A DNA stretch of 64,000 nt, taken from Limnanthes douglasii subsp. nivea (taxonomy: Eukaryota > Streptophyta > Magnoliopsida > Brassicales > Limnanthaceae). Below are positions 35,768 through 48,780 of this stretch, piece by piece; the first letter of the stretch is position 1, and the number at the start of each line of letters is the position of its first letter. The notes under the pieces were generated by a model that worked only from the letters and a program-made list of their open reading frames with translations, did no database searches and had not been told where the DNA came from. The stretch is from NCBI GenBank assembly GCA_036936605.1, contig JAUPFV010000001.1, positions 209,481,138-209,545,137 of the forward strand, read 5' to 3'. A program made the position numbers and the translations under genes.

Positions 35768-38465
35768 GATCTTAAATGAACGTTCTCAAATGATGCTTTC
35801 CAATTACCTTAGATTGATCAATTAGATTATATAGCCTCGGGTAAAAAACTCCCATATTTTATAAATGCATACTCGGGATACAACCAGATATGCATAAAGC
35901 CCCCTGACGAGGAGCACACCATCTTTCAAAAAAAGAAGGGTTTATACTATTTTATGGTTATGGCATTCAGCTTGAAAAATGCGGGGTCAGTCTATTAGAG
36001 GCTCGTTAATAAAATATTATAAAAACTCACGGCCCATAACATGGAAGCGTACATTGAAGACATGATCGTTAAAAGAAACACTGAGGATTTCTACATCACG
36101 GTCATATTGACATATTGAAAACCATGTATCTATATAATCTTAAAGTGAACCCACTGAAGTGTTCGTTTGGCGTGACAACATAAAATTCTTGCGTTATATT
36201 TTTAACAAAAACGGAATCAAAGCACACCATCAACACTTAAAGGAGTTGCTATCAGGGGAGTCACTATAAAATATCAAGGATGTACAACGGTTGATGGCTC
36301 AAGTCGCGAAATAGTGATAGTTCATCTTCAGGGTCTCGTATAAAAGCCACCATTTTCTTAAGATCCTCAAAGAGGCTAAGAAATTATGTTGGACAAAGGA
36401 GTGTGACGACATATTTCACACATTAAAATAATATATGATTTCCCCTAAAATATTGTATGATCCAATATGATGTAAGTCAATTTATTTGTACTTATCAGTT
36501 TCTAGTTTTATAGTCAATGATGTTTTAGTTAGATAATTCAAATGGGTCCAAAAACACGTCTACTATGTTACAAAGATCTTAATTGAAGATGATACAAGGT
36601 GTCTGAATCTAGAAAAAATGGTTTTAGGATTAGTGATGGTTGCTCACAAAATGAGGCAGTATTTAAGAGTCATATAATTATTCTACACATATCTTTCCCA
36701 TTTAAAGTTGGATTACAAAATTTGGACATTTCAGAAAGACTCGCTAGGGGTTAGAAGAGTTAGAGGAATATGATATTATGTACGAGCCTCGCACGACGAT
36801 TAAGGGCCAAGTTTTCGTCGATTTTATCAACGACCTTGTTAGGGAAAAACTCATCAAGAAAGAAACTCAATATGATGACGATATGTTCCAGTTCGAATGG
36901 ACGGTTGAAGCTGATAGAGCCTCGAACCTAATTAGAGGTGTGTCAGTATCATTCTAAAAACATCATTTGGGGAGGAAATAAGTTAATGTTTTAAATTCGG
37001 CTTTAGTGTCATCAACAATATGGTCGAGTAAGAGTTTATGTTATGAGGTATAAGTTTGCCTTTATCTGTAGAGAAACCATTATTCGAATATGATCACATA
37101 CCCAACTAGTAATAAGTCAATCAAAAGGTCTGTACGAGGTGAACTAAGAGTCTATAAGGGGATATTTAAAATCAATCCAAACAATGGAACATAAATATGA
37201 TTCAATATAATATGAAAAAATTCCTCACATTATTAACTCCATTACGGATTCCTTACCAAATGAAATAATTACTAGTGAGCACCTGAGCGTAATCTTACAA
37301 GAATGATATACCGTAAGTGTTAACATCACAAAGACTAAGGTCATAGTTACATATGGTTAATGACTGGTGACAAGAGTATTTCTCATATATACAAGACCAT
37401 ATCCTCCTTGATAAAAAATCCAAGGCCCGAGCACTTCGTATACAAGCGGTCAAGTATATAATACTAGACAATACCAATTACTAGAAAAGCACTACGCAAT
37501 CCATTCTATGTTGTCTAAACAAAGATGAAGCCCTATTTATCCTTAAGAACATGCATTAGGGGATTGTCGGGGCACATTATGGAGTTCGTAGCTTGATACA
37601 CCATTTTCTCTTAGAAGGTTTCTATTAAACTAATTTAACAGCCGACGTAGAGGCTATCGTACAAGGTTTCTATGCATGTCAGCAATACACTAACACGAGT
37701 CACCTACCAAGAGAATCAACGAGTATAACCTGCGTGCATTAACCCTTTGATAATTGGGGAATCGACCTCGTAGGATCTCTTCCAATGGCCATATGAAAGT
37801 GAAAATATCCAGTGGTAGTTGTGAATACTATACAAAGTGAGTCGAAGAAAAGACACTATACAAAATAAAGGCTCAACAAATCTGAAAGTTATTGCAAAGC
37901 CAAATCCTCTCTCAGTTCGACATCATGCACATCATAGATAATATACCACAGTTTTAAAATAAGATGATCCCCATAGTCGAGAGGCACATGATGGAGTAGC
38001 ACTTCATAAATTATTACTATTCTCAAGAAAACAACCAAGTATAAGTGACGAACCGAACCATCCTCGATGAGATAAAGAGAAATATTGAGTGTGTTAAAGT
38101 AAAATGACCTGATAAGCTTGTTGAGGTACTCTGGCTTACCAAACGACACCTAAATTAATATCTCGTGAATCTTTTTTATCCCTAGTGTATGTCATAAAGG
38201 TTATCGTCCCCACCAAAATAATCATTTCAAGTCACCGGTTCGATTCCAAATTATGACCTCGATCCCTCTCAAAATGAGATCTGGTGATGTGAAAATATTT
38301 AAAGGGGCACAAGATAAAAAACTTCGGCAATTTAGAACCAAATTGGATGGGCCATACAAAATACTTTCCAAATAACGTCATGAGGAGTATCAGTTAAAGG
38401 ATCTCGAAGGAGACGCCTTGAAACACATATGGAACCTCAACCATTTGAAATTATATTATCAATCC

Positions 38466-38808
38466 TTGTAAGGTGGTTGTGTGCTCTTTTTCTTTCTTGA
38501 TAGCACATGAAGGTTTTTTAATGAGGTATAGTGTAAGCTCTTTTAGTAATGAAACTTCAGTTCGTCCTTATATTTATATTATTTTTATATTTTATATTTT
38601 TCTACTTATCATATTTGAAATGAATTGTAACCACCTTTACTTTCTCTTTCTCCACCACATCTCGGATGAAGTGCATCTTAATGTTTATATCTTTGTTCGC
38701 TCATGGAGCTTTTTATTTTTCATCAAATTAAGGACATCAATATTATCTCTATATAAAACCACATCTTTCTCTACACTAGTGAATTTACTCAATAATTTCG
38801 TCACTCAT
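38466..38808. other. Spacer between gypsy and copia relics
   Basis: No gene supported. The plus-strand frame at 38473-38898 is hydrophobic but overlaps the copia RNase H of the other strand at its right end and has no family resemblance. This may hold the 3' LTR of the copia relic. Confidence 0.35.
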
Positions 38809-38809
38809 A

Positions 38810-41800
38810 TAGTTTCATTCATATATTCCATAAAAACGATATACTCGGCTTCCATAGAAGACAGTGCAACACCTTCTGTATACAAGACTTCCAGTTAACC
38901 ACTATTCTAAGCACAGTATACAGATAACTCAAAGTACACTTCTTTGTGTCAAAGTAGCCTGCGTAATTTGAGTCTACAAAGCCTCTCAACATTATATCGC
39001 TCGTATATTTCTGATTGTAACATAAACTTACATAATCCAATCCCTTCAAGTATCTCATAATCCACTTGAGTTCATGCTAATGTGGTTTTCCTGAATTTGA
39101 CATTACAATACTTAAAACACTTATGACATAGGCAAGATCAAGTCTCGTGCAAATCATAGTATACATAATGATACCAATAATAGTGGTATAAGGTATCCTC
39201 AACATATACTTCTTATCTGATATTTCAGTTGGTGCTTGAGTGACATTGAGTTTGAATTGGGAACCAATAGGAGTCGTTGTCATTTCAATTATCCGCATAT
39301 ATCTTCCATCTATTAGTATGTTATCTCATATAACATCAATAATACTTGTATCTCCAAGTTCGTTTCCCATTCCAATAGACACAATTTTCATAGCAGCAAA
39401 GAACATAAAAGAATCAAACCTTCTATTATATTATCAAAACAATTTTTTCATCCTGTATAGGGGTATCTACAACAAAAACACATAACCTTCCTTATCTTCT
39501 TCAAAGCCTCTCGAACGGTACATGTAATTTTCCTCTTACAATTCATCATTCCTGAAGACAGTAATAAAATTTATTTGATCTAGGTCAAAACAAAATTAGT
39601 AATAATTGACAAGAGAACTCTTATGAAGGTTTATTTCAAAACCCGTAAAAATATTTCACTAAAATCGAATCTTTTTTATATAAAAACCCTATCCACAAGC
39701 CTAGACTTGTACGTAGGTAACTCAACACCATGAATACATGGCTTTCTCTTGAATACCCATTTACTCTAAGCATATTTCTGACTTTTTGGCTGCTTCACAA
39801 GAATCTAGGTGTTTATTTTCTTGAAAGATCTTAGTTTTTCTTTCATGGACGTAAGTTACTTATATATTTTACTTTTTTTTATAACATCGTGATTTATTTT
39901 GGTTTACAGCACATCTTCATGCATTTCAATAGATAAAGAATAACCAATTACATTGACGAAACCATATCTCTATGATTATTTTATTGGTTTATGTGTTATA
40001 TCCCTCGCTAATTGATAATTACCGAGATCATATCGCTCTCCTATTTGATCATATAGAATCCTCAAAATACCAAACCTTTGGTAAACTTTGGACTCATTCA
40101 CTGTTGAACTTCCTCTGTATGACCCGAAGCAAAACCAGGTCCTAAATCATATTTGGAAAAAACATTTTAAGGTTTACTTTGTACATCATATCCATTATCA
40201 ACTTCAGATTTTTTCTCGTCAATAGTAGGCTGAGTATATATCTTCTTCTTCAATGACATATCCTCCTCATTGAAAACCATCTCATTATTTATCAAATAAT
40301 TATGACATATAGGTTCAAGGCACTACAACCTATACCTTTTTACTCCATTTGGATAGCCAAAGATCAAACACTTAAGTGTTATTTTCCTAAGCTTATTTTA
40401 CTCCGCATGTGTGTAAGAAACAGATCTGAACACTCTCAATTGTTCCAACTTAAGTTTCTCTTTATTTCAAACCTTTTAAGGACACATAAATTTTAAATTG
40501 CTTAGATGGACTCTTGTTGATGATATATGCAGCCCCTATCACAACTTCTTCCCAAAACCTTTGACCCATTCCATTTGTATGAAGCATAAACTTAACCTGT
40601 TCTAACAGGGTTTGGTTTATTCTCTCAGCAAGCTCGTTATGTTGGGAAACCCATATAAGGTTTGGTATCTAACAATTTTAAGCTTTGCAAAATAGCTAGC
40701 GAACGTATTGTTCATATATTCGATGTCATTATCAATATAAAACTTCTTCAACATTTCCCTGTTTGATTCTCTACTAAAAGTATAACCCATATTTTTATGG
40801 AATAGTCATCTATCAGTGATATAATTACCATACACCACCTATGGTAGGTTCTTGTGCCAAACTTTAAAGATTTGTCTAAACATAATCAAGTACTTTATTG
40901 ATTTTTTTTGTTTTTAGCCATAAACTTCACCCTCTTGCTCTTATCTACAACTTAGAAAAGCTCATCTTCTGAACTATGGTGCCATCTAATATCCCTAGTT
41001 TACTTAGTTTATCATATATTTTCTCACTTAAACCCCTGTTTTGATAATGTCACAAATGGTAAAATACATCACCACATTAGACATATTATTTACTATAGCA
41101 GATCCATTAACCACAAGGAATCCTTATAAGACCCTAAGTCTGTTATCTATATTCCTATATGTAAACTCTTCCTCATCTAACATCCCAATAAAAATAAAGT
41201 TACGTTTAACTTTGGGTAAATACCTTACTTCATTAATCACTCTCTCAAGTTCCATAGAAAACTTGAGTTGAATCGTTCTAATCTTTTTTATAATGCAGGA
41301 TTCTTTATTCCCGGTGATGATCCTTCCACCATAAAAAATTCTCAAATCTTCGAACCAATGCTTATTGGAAGTCATATGGAATGAATCACCCAAAGTCATA
41401 TTCAATTTATCTTTGTAATCATAAAAATAAAACTCATTAACCCAGCAACATACTCATAATCATCATATACCATTACAGTCTATTCCATTTCGGTCTTCTG
41501 ATAGTTGTTTCAATTTCCCTTCTTTGGGAAGTTCCAATTGATATTTTGTTTCTCTTTTCATGTCCAAAAATTTAATTTTCAAAATATCCCAATATTTTTA
41601 GGCTTTGACATGGAGTTTCCTCTCCTCTTACTTGAATCACTCTTTTATGGCTGACCCTTCACACTTAGTATGTGCCATTCAGAGTCGCGCTTCAGAACAA
41701 TCTTCATTTCAAGATCTTTAGAGTTTACTACACTTTGGACTTTGGTCATCATAAGGGATTCTTTAATGTAGAGCACGGTGTCCATAAAGTTTTCATACTC

Positions 41801-42300
41801 TTTCAACAAATAACTTAAGAGGATAATTGATTGGTCTCCCACTACACCTTCACGCCAATTATATTTAAGTCGAGTGTGATTTTGTTATAATCGTCTAAGT
41901 GCTTTTGAAACTCTGTATTATTATCCACAAAAAGTGTGTAAATATGTTTCTTCATATATAATTTGTTTCCAAAGACTTCTTCACGTAAATCACTTATAAT
42001 CAATTACACGTCCCAATGTTGTAGGCTCTTTAGATACCTCTCGTAGCAATTCATCTCCCAAGATCAATATGAGGGTACCAGATGCTTTAGATAGTACCAT
42101 ACCATCAACATGTGTAAATTTATCATCAATAGCAGTATAAAATCTCTTATGTATTATGTAAGCCTTAACTATAATTCTCCATAGGTTAAAGTAATTCGAT
42201 TTGTTGACTTTTTTTCTACACTAAGCTACATGGAACTCATCTTTATGTCTTTTGGTTTCTATCCGAGATATGTTCTCCAACCTTCAAATCGAAGATCGAT
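38810..42300 (-). mobile_element. Decayed Ty1/copia element, minus strand
   Basis: Read leftwards from 42300. Gag reads EFQKHLDDYNKITLDL (about 41940) and LLSYLLKEYENFMDTVLY (41830). Protease and pre-integrase read DSFHMTSNKHWFEDL, RYLPKVKRNFIFIGMLDEE (41405-41124). Integrase reads HNELAERINQTL and FWEEVVIGAAYIINKSPS (about 40640-40510). RNase H reads PIGSQFKLNVTQAPTE, MYTMICTRLDLAYVISVLS (39298-39077), then MRYLKGLDYVSLCY, DSNYAGYFDT, VNWKSCIQKVLHCLL (39058-38819). The RT in between is hard to read. The order is that of copia. Frames are broken throughout, so it is inactive. No LTR pair was recognised. Confidence 0.8.
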
Positions 42301-43426
42301 ATACTTCTTCTGATGTATCTCCACAGTCACCGCACCACTTGCTAGAAAAATCTATGTTCATCCAGGGCAATGACCGAGGTGCGATTATCGATCATTTAGA
42401 TGAAAAATTTATCATGTTCATAGACTAATAACAAATAAAAGAAATATTGAAATAAAACCAAGCACACAAAACAGATTTAACATGGTTCGGATTAAGATGA
42501 AATCCTACATCCACAGGCAACATGCACTATTTTTATTAAATAAGCAGGTTACAGAAAGTCTCTCAAATATAAAGAACGCAATAACTTTTTATTACTAAAG
42601 AGGACGTGATTCATAAAACTTTTTATTCAGTTTTTATCTTTCAATTCACGTACCGCTCAAAATACATAGAGCTATTTCTCTTACTTATGCAATATGTTGC
42701 TCACAATACTTGTCTCGTCACTGTCGTCACACCTTTGCATTGTGAATCTTCTACTATTTATAGGTTTAGGAAAACCATAATTCTTCATCAGCTGCTCAAG
42801 ATTAAATTTCATTTAATCAACAACTTTAATAAACACTTAACCTAGTAATATATGAAACCTTATAAATGGAAAAACTAATTAAAATAGAAAATATATTTAA
42901 TGGGAAATCCAATTAATATAAGAAGACCAAAATATGAGATCTAATTAATATATGAGACCTAACAAGTAGAATAATCTTCTTCGGTCAGGCTCACGAATTA
43001 ATATAAGAAGACCAAAATATGATATTTAATCAATATTGGAAACCTAACAAGTAGAATATCTGCTTCGGTCAAGCTCGCTTCGGATCAGACTACTTCGTAT
43101 CAGGTTGCTTCAGACCAATCTACTTCAGAATAACCCATATCTCCTCCAACTCAACTAGTCTTGACAACTTGTCTCATCATTTAAATTCCAGCAAACATCT
43201 TTCCATCTAATTCACAGCTCAAGTTTAACCCAGAGAGTTTCAATAGTTTTTGTCTATACATGTAATCAACAGATAGATCCAACTGTGACAATATAGTCAT
43301 TCGAAAATATATATTGACAAATTATGAGGAATTACTTTTAGCCCACGCCTAACAAAAACCATAAATATAATAAACAATTAGGAAATATTAATACATACAC
43401 AATTTGTAATTATAAAAACAATACTA
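42301..43426. other. Non-coding stretch upstream of the copia relic
   Basis: Probably includes the leader or 5' LTR of the minus-strand copia relic, but no boundaries could be fixed. Two diverged tandem units of about 90-100 bases lie at about 42908-43085 (AATATAAGAAGACCAAAATATGA in each), followed by several GCTTCGGTCA-type motifs (43060-43130). Confidence 0.4.
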
Positions 43427-43431
43427 ATTAT

Positions 43432-43651
43432 TGTTAGGGTGGTGACCAAAGTCCCACATCTCACATCGGTTAAATATGGAAATGATCAATATACTTGACA
43501 TATCTCAACTAGTTTGAGGCCTTTTGGAAGTGGACCAAAAGCAAACATATGCTGGCCTTCGGGCGCCAAAGCAAACAATATCATACTAGTTTGGAGATCG
43601 GTTGTTCATACTTATAATGAGACGAAATATGCGGTACCCATATTCCCAACA
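43432..43651 (+). repeat. TRIM 5' LTR
   Basis: TGTTAGGG...CCCAACA, 220 bp. It contains the family's CCTTTTGGAAGTGGACC block and the paired ACTAGT motifs that belong to the LTR-wide inverted repeat. Confidence 0.9.
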
Positions 43652-43967
43652 AATGGTATCAAAGCTCCAGGCCTAGACAGAACGGGATGGTGGTGAAATT
43701 CTCGGAGGTCGAACATGATGAACCAACAATCATGCTCAAGGTGAATAATCTCTTCTAGAGATCCTAGTTCGGAGTGTATGTGGCTCATCAAGCAAGTGTG
43801 GCTTGATTGGAGTGACATTAAGGAACAAGATAGTGGTGGTCTAATATGAGGTGAGCAGTTACATCCGTAGTGCATTTATGGTTCAGGTAATCCCAACCTA
43901 ATTAGAGTGGGCGGATGAAAGTCAATTGAGAGTAGACTAAAGTGTTACTTTGTTCGAGAGGAAGATT

Positions 43968-44171
43968 TGTTAGGGTGACGATTAAAGTCTCACGTCCTAC
44001 ATCGGTTAAACATGGAAAAGATCAGTGATATATAAGTAAGAACATATCTTAACTAGTGCAAAGCCATGCGGGTCTCCGGACCCAAAATGAACAATATCAT
44101 ACTACATTACCGAGATCGGTTATTCTTACTTATATACGGAAATGAAATATACGGTACCCATATTCTCAAAA
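43968..44171 (+). repeat. TRIM 3' LTR
   Basis: 204 bp, starting TGTTAGGGTGACG and ending TATTCTCAAAA (mutated from CCCAACA). It lacks the CCTTTTGGAAG section present in the 5' LTR. Confidence 0.9.
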
Positions 44172-44176
44172 ATTAT

Positions 44177-44780
44177 TTCATCCATTATCCACGTGGGTAA
44201 GTCGGTCGGCAGTTATTAAATTAAAAAATTAAAAAAATATAAATTATAATATCATTAAATATGAAATAGTGAAGGATTTATCTATATTAAAGGTTAAAAG
44301 AATTCAACTATCCAACTTTTTAGCTCATCAAATATTATGTACGGTTTTCATATTACTAAATTCGGCAGGTTAACAAATAATATCGATACAATTAGTTGCT
44401 CGCAAAAATTGACTTTTAAATGCCGATAAAATGTGTCGATATTAATTATGTATAAGTGCGAGAACTAATGTGGATTAAATGGGTCACCTCAAACAGTATA
44501 TAGCTTTAACCCAAATATAATTTTATGTCCCGAATTTAAAATAGTAGTATAATCCGAAATATCGGTCCAAAAATTGATTTTTATTTGAACGTTCACCATC
44601 ACAAACTGAGATATGTTTAGATACCGGGATATATATGTCATTTTAATGGATGGACGATATTGTCTTTAGGAAGATATATTATGAAAGCAACAATGTAAAA
44701 TAAAGCACATAACTTTATTGCCCTATGACTTCACTTTGTTTTGTGTGTTCATTGTGGAGCTAGCAATACAACTAAAAAAA
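44177..44780. other. Upstream region of the DUF1666 gene
   Basis: AT-rich DNA between the TRIM and the first exon, expected to hold the promoter of the gene at 44781. I cannot single out a convincing TATA box; TATATTATG at about 44672 is a weak candidate. Confidence 0.4.
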
Positions 44781-45890
44781 ATGCAATGCTCAAAAGAAGC
44801 TCTTGTTAGTTTCTTTTACAATGTCTCAAGCTCTTCATTTCTTCTTCTCATTCTCCTATATTTCTCTCTCTCTTCCCTTGCTAAATTCTTTCATTTCATT
44901 GGTAGTTACCCACTCCTCCAAAGGTCTAAATATGTTCCCTTCTTGTCATATATTATTACATGTACAAGTTTTTATAGTTTTAGTATAGAAGTTGAAATTT
45001 TTTTCATTTGTTGTGTTCAGAAGTCAAGATGAATACGAGTATGATTTCTCGTCGGAAGAAGAAGAGGAGGAAAAAGAAAACGAAGAAGGAGGGTATTTCT
45101 ACACCAATTGCGTAGAGAAAGATTATTTAGTCAAGGTTGATGATATAGTTCATTTTGATTATGATCGAGATTTTGGACACTTTAGTTACGATCGTGAAGG
45201 CCAAGATGTAAGCTATACTAGTGATGAACCTCAATTCTCCGCTCGTGATTCTCCGATTTCGCAAAGTGATGACGACGAGGAAGATGATGCAATAGAACAA
45301 AAGATTTCAGACGCAAAAGATATTGATGATCAAGTCCAAAAGTCTGGTCCATTAACACATAAAAGTGGGTTGGTGCAAAATGATGAAAGCAGTGATGGTA
45401 TTGTAATATTGTACTTTCGAGTTTGTTACATTATATTAGCTAAGTCACATGTTTTCATTTTGTTCTTCAAATTTCTGATTTTGGACTAATACGGTGAATT
45501 TTTTTTATATATGTTTCAGAAAATTTAACGAATAAGAAGAAGCCTGAGATTAATTTTTCAGAAGATGAAAATTTTCTAAGTTTTGCACCGGCAAGATTGG
45601 AGCACAAAAAAGTAACCGTGAAAGAAAAAGAAGACTTGGATGAAGGAGTGATATTTGGTGATTCGTTTACAGTCGGATCTACTTCGAAGAGCTCTTCTGA
45701 ATGGCGAAGCTCGATAAATTGTAGAGATTCCGGGACCGAAGATCCATTTTCTTCGTCGTCGAGACGGAGTTGTCCGAAGTGGGAATCATATACTTTGTTT
45801 CAAAAATATGATGAAGAAATGATGTTTCTTGATAGGATTAGTGCTCAAAAGCTCCATGAAACAGGTTCGTTTTTATTCTTTGCTTGGTCA

Positions 45891-45947
<57 letters not shown>

Positions 45948-47714
45948 ATCAACATGAGTTATGAGATAGCAAAATGTTGTCTCAAACAAAAATAGCAAAC
46001 TTACTTCAAGAATTGATTAATCTATTTCAGAGTCACTTAGGTCTATACAAGCATGCCCAAAATCAATTTCGGAGAGATTTGTTCAAAAAATAACAACAAT
46101 GAATAAAAAGCCGCCCACGGATATCCGTCGTCACAACCCGTACCACGAACTGGAAGCTGCATATGTTGCTCAAATCTGTTTAACTTGGGAAGCATTGCAT
46201 TGGAATTACAAAAACTTTGAACATAAAAGAGAATCGCGACGCGATTTCGACCACGGGTGTCCAGCGACTATAGCACAACAATTTCAGCAGTTTCAGGTTT
46301 TATTGCAACGTTATGTCGAGAATGAGCCTTATGAGCATGGGAGAAGACCTGAGATTTATGCACGCATGAGACTCTTGGCTCCAAGGTTACTTCTTGTGCC
46401 TGAATATCGAGGTAACATAATGCTATGATCGATTTCTTTTACTAATATCTAATAAAGTTCTAACACATATTTTATCATAAGCTGGTCAAGAATTATTTCT
46501 TATATTATGTTCGAATCTTTAACTCTTTACCTAAAAAGTTTCGACCCTTGCTTTTGAATCAAGTGATCCAAAATTATCAAGGCGCTTACTTTAACTTGAA
46601 TTGGACTATCAATTTTTTAGTAGATTTGGGTTGGGTTAAAATATCGTGCGAGGTTTGTGTTAGATCGACCGTTTATGCCAATATAAACAACTACTTTTGG
46701 CTAATTTCGTTTCCAAATTATGATTGGGTCCTAAAACTACGTGACCTAATCCAACTTATTATTGCTATAATGTCCGATCAACCCAAAATTTATCACATCG
46801 CTTATATTTTTACCATAATCCTAAAATCTTCATTGAGTTATACGTGATCCCTGTCTGGGTCATGCTGGCAGGTCATTTGAATTTTTTTTTATTCCGAATG
46901 ATATTATTTTGAAAATTCATTGGAATATGAATTTTCAAACTTTAGCTGCTTTTATCGTAGTTTTGGTTTGGATATTATCATGCAACATTCTCAAAATCTT
47001 ATTGTATTAAAAAAAGTTTCTGATTTTATGTGATTGAATATTTAGAGAATCACTAAAATAATTCGGTCACGAGACTTAAATTTCCCTACAAATACAAGAG
47101 TTTGATATTTGATATTTTGTTTTCTTATAATGTTATGTAGATTCAGAAGATGATCAGAAAGATGAGGATGATGGATTCGGGTCAAGAATATCATCGGCAT
47201 CATTTGTGATGATAATGGAGGAATGTCTAAAAACGTTCATGGATTTCCTCAAGGCAGACAAAGAGAAACCATGTCAAATCCTCAAATCCTTCTTTGGTAG
47301 AGCCAGAAAAGTTTCCGTGGACCCAACTCTTCTCCAACTAATAAAAAAAGTTAATACCAAAGTAAGTAAAAAGTTAATCTCATTCAAATGAAACTGAACC
47401 AAGTTTGTATAGCAGATATCAAAAGTTGCATAACAAATTTGATTTTGTTTTTTATTTTGTTGGAGCAGAAGAAGATGAAGCTGAAGGATCTGCGGCGCGG
47501 CGGCAAATGCATAAGAAGAAGGAAACTAAAGGTAGAGGAAGAAATGGAAATATTGATGGGTTTGATAGACTTAAAAGTGGTGTCTAGGGTTTTAAGAACT
47601 AATGACATAAGTGAAGAACAATTGCATTGGTGTGAAGAGAAAATGAGCAAAGTTAGGATAATGGATGGCAAGCTCCAAAGAGATTCCTCTACACTTTTCT
47701 TTCCAGCACACTAA
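44781..47714 (+). CDS. DUF1666 family protein, six exons, 570 aa
   Basis: Exons: 44781-44923, 45021-45397, 45520-45864, 46031-46411, 47141-47361, 47469-47714. All introns are GT-AG and all phases join, giving 1713 nt with a TAA at 47712. The ATG gives MQCSKEALVSFF, then one hydrophobic segment (about residues 13-37), suggesting a membrane anchor. An acidic linker follows (SSEEEEEEKENEE), then low-complexity serine-rich sequence. The C-terminal half carries the DUF1666 signature: YHELEAAYVAQICLTWEALH, QQFQQFQVLLQRYVENEPYE, MEECLKTFMDFLKAD, MKLKDLRRGGKCIRRR, LIDLKVVSRVLRTNDISEEQ, LHWCEEKMSKV, and a final LFFP. The family is plant-specific and its molecular function is unknown to me. No lesions were found, so this is probably a functional gene. 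Exon 1 and its donor (AG|GTCTAA) are the least certain part. Confidence 0.88.
45892..45944. repeat. (TA)n microsatellite in intron 3
   Basis: An uninterrupted TA run of about 26 units lies 28 bases after the donor of intron 3 (45865-46030). Likely length-polymorphic. Confidence 0.95.
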
Positions 47715-48780
47715 AGATGTCATTGCTTTTATGACTAGACCATGACTAATACTAGTATTAGTATAGTATCTCAATGAATATGCTATTGGGTTAGGAGACT
47801 TTCTTTTTTGTAAATATTAAAAGTTGTTATGTGTCTAGGCTGATAAAATCTACTATTTTCAAAGATTAGCACTTCTATAAAAAGATTGTATCATTGTAAA
47901 AGGAAGAAGAGGGAGAGTATATGTCAAAGTATTGGCATGTGGGTGACATGGGAAATTGCATGGTGTGTTGGGGTTTTTTTTATCATCTTTGAAAGTGAAA
48001 GAGCAAGAGTAGTGACAAAGCAAGGAACATCAAGATAGAGAGACAAGAGTAGCTTTAGTTACTTTATTTGCTTTTGCTTTTATATTTCTATTTTTCATCT
48101 TCTTCTTTTTTTTGAATTAATATGGTTTTATCTTTAGGTTAGGTGAAAAGAAGCGATACACGTGAATGTATACTTAGATTTCAGGAGTAAGAAAATTAGA
48201 AAAGGAAAAAAAAAACAAATGAATAATATTGTGTCCGGTGGGTGAATAAAGATATTGAGATTAACATTGTTTCGATTTTTTTCTCATTTTATATCACGAT
48301 TAGTTGAGATTATTTCGTCTTGTGTCCCAATAAAATATTGTGAATATATGTTCTTTTAAATAATAATCAATCTAAATAATTATATTTTATCTATTATAAT
48401 CACAAACAAAAAAATTACAATTGAAAGCTCGCTAATTGTATATATATTATTGGTAAGGTTATTTCGAGATCTAATTTTTCTATAACGAGATTACAAAATC
48501 ATAAAAAAAAAAATTAAGGCGTAAAATTATTATTTTATCTTTTACATACAAAAATTCAATTTTTAGCTTAAAAACATAGATTTTTTCTTTCTTTTCCAAT
48601 TTAACTACTTTTAAACATCAACTTTAACTAGAAAAATTCTAAAACTATCTTACATTATAGATTTGAGTGACTTGAATGACGATTTTTGTTGCAATATTGA
48701 TGATATTGCATCATAAAAGGAGAAGCTTTTGACGAACCATCTCGAAACACAAGTAGAAGTAAATTTCAATTTTTTTATAG
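47715..48780. other. Downstream region of the DUF1666 gene
   Basis: Presumed 3' UTR followed by AT-rich DNA. No gene seen. TACTAGTATTAG at about 47750 is a short near-palindrome. Confidence 0.4.

Larger units (their letters stand above)
33100..38465 (+). mobile_element. Decayed Ty3/gypsy element (Tat-like)
   Basis: Gag fragments read KMDFYDGSSDPKHYLEQF (about 33829), the gypsy gag signature. Protease reads CVLLDCGSSTNVI (about 34804; Asp present, TG changed to CG). RT reads MYVDFTDLK, DAYSGYNQICIKPPDEEHT and MEAYIEDMIV (about 35750-36070; YVDD changed to YIED). RNase H reads YEPRTTIKGQVFVDF (about 36781). Integrase reads GAHYGVRSLIHHFL, WGIDLVGSLP, then GPYKILSK, LKDLEGDALKHIWNLNHLKLYY near 38350-38460. 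The motif order gag-protease-RT-RNase H-integrase is that of gypsy, and the linker styles match the Tat lineage. Nearly every segment is broken by stops or shifts. LTRs were not identified. Confidence 0.8.
43432..44171 (+). mobile_element. Intact TRIM element (740 bp)
   Basis: Terminal-repeat retrotransposon in miniature. The 5' LTR is 43432-43651 (TGTTAGGG to CCCAACA, 220 bp), primer site TGGTATCAAAGC 43654-43665, non-coding internal region about 300 bp, polypurine tract GAGAGGAAGAT 43956-43966, and 3' LTR 43968-44171 (204 bp). Exact target duplications ATTAT flank it at 43427-43431 and 44172-44176. Having no coding capacity, it would need enzymes in trans, plausibly from copia elements with the same primer site. 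The 3' LTR has a deletion and the LTRs are visibly diverged, so the insertion is not recent. No 5S rRNA-like box is present, which argues against the Cassandra family. Confidence 0.93.

Noticed and set aside
37889..38149. 86-codon minus-strand ORF
   Set aside because: Lies across the gypsy integrase relic, whose plus-strand motifs continue on both sides.
38473..38898. 141-codon plus-strand hydrophobic ORF
   Set aside because: Its right end overlaps the minus-strand copia RNase H reading, and the hydrophobic content follows from T-rich DNA.
43432..44171. Cassandra-type TRIM with a 5S rRNA-like LTR
   Set aside because: I looked for the conserved 5S internal promoter boxes in the LTRs and found none.
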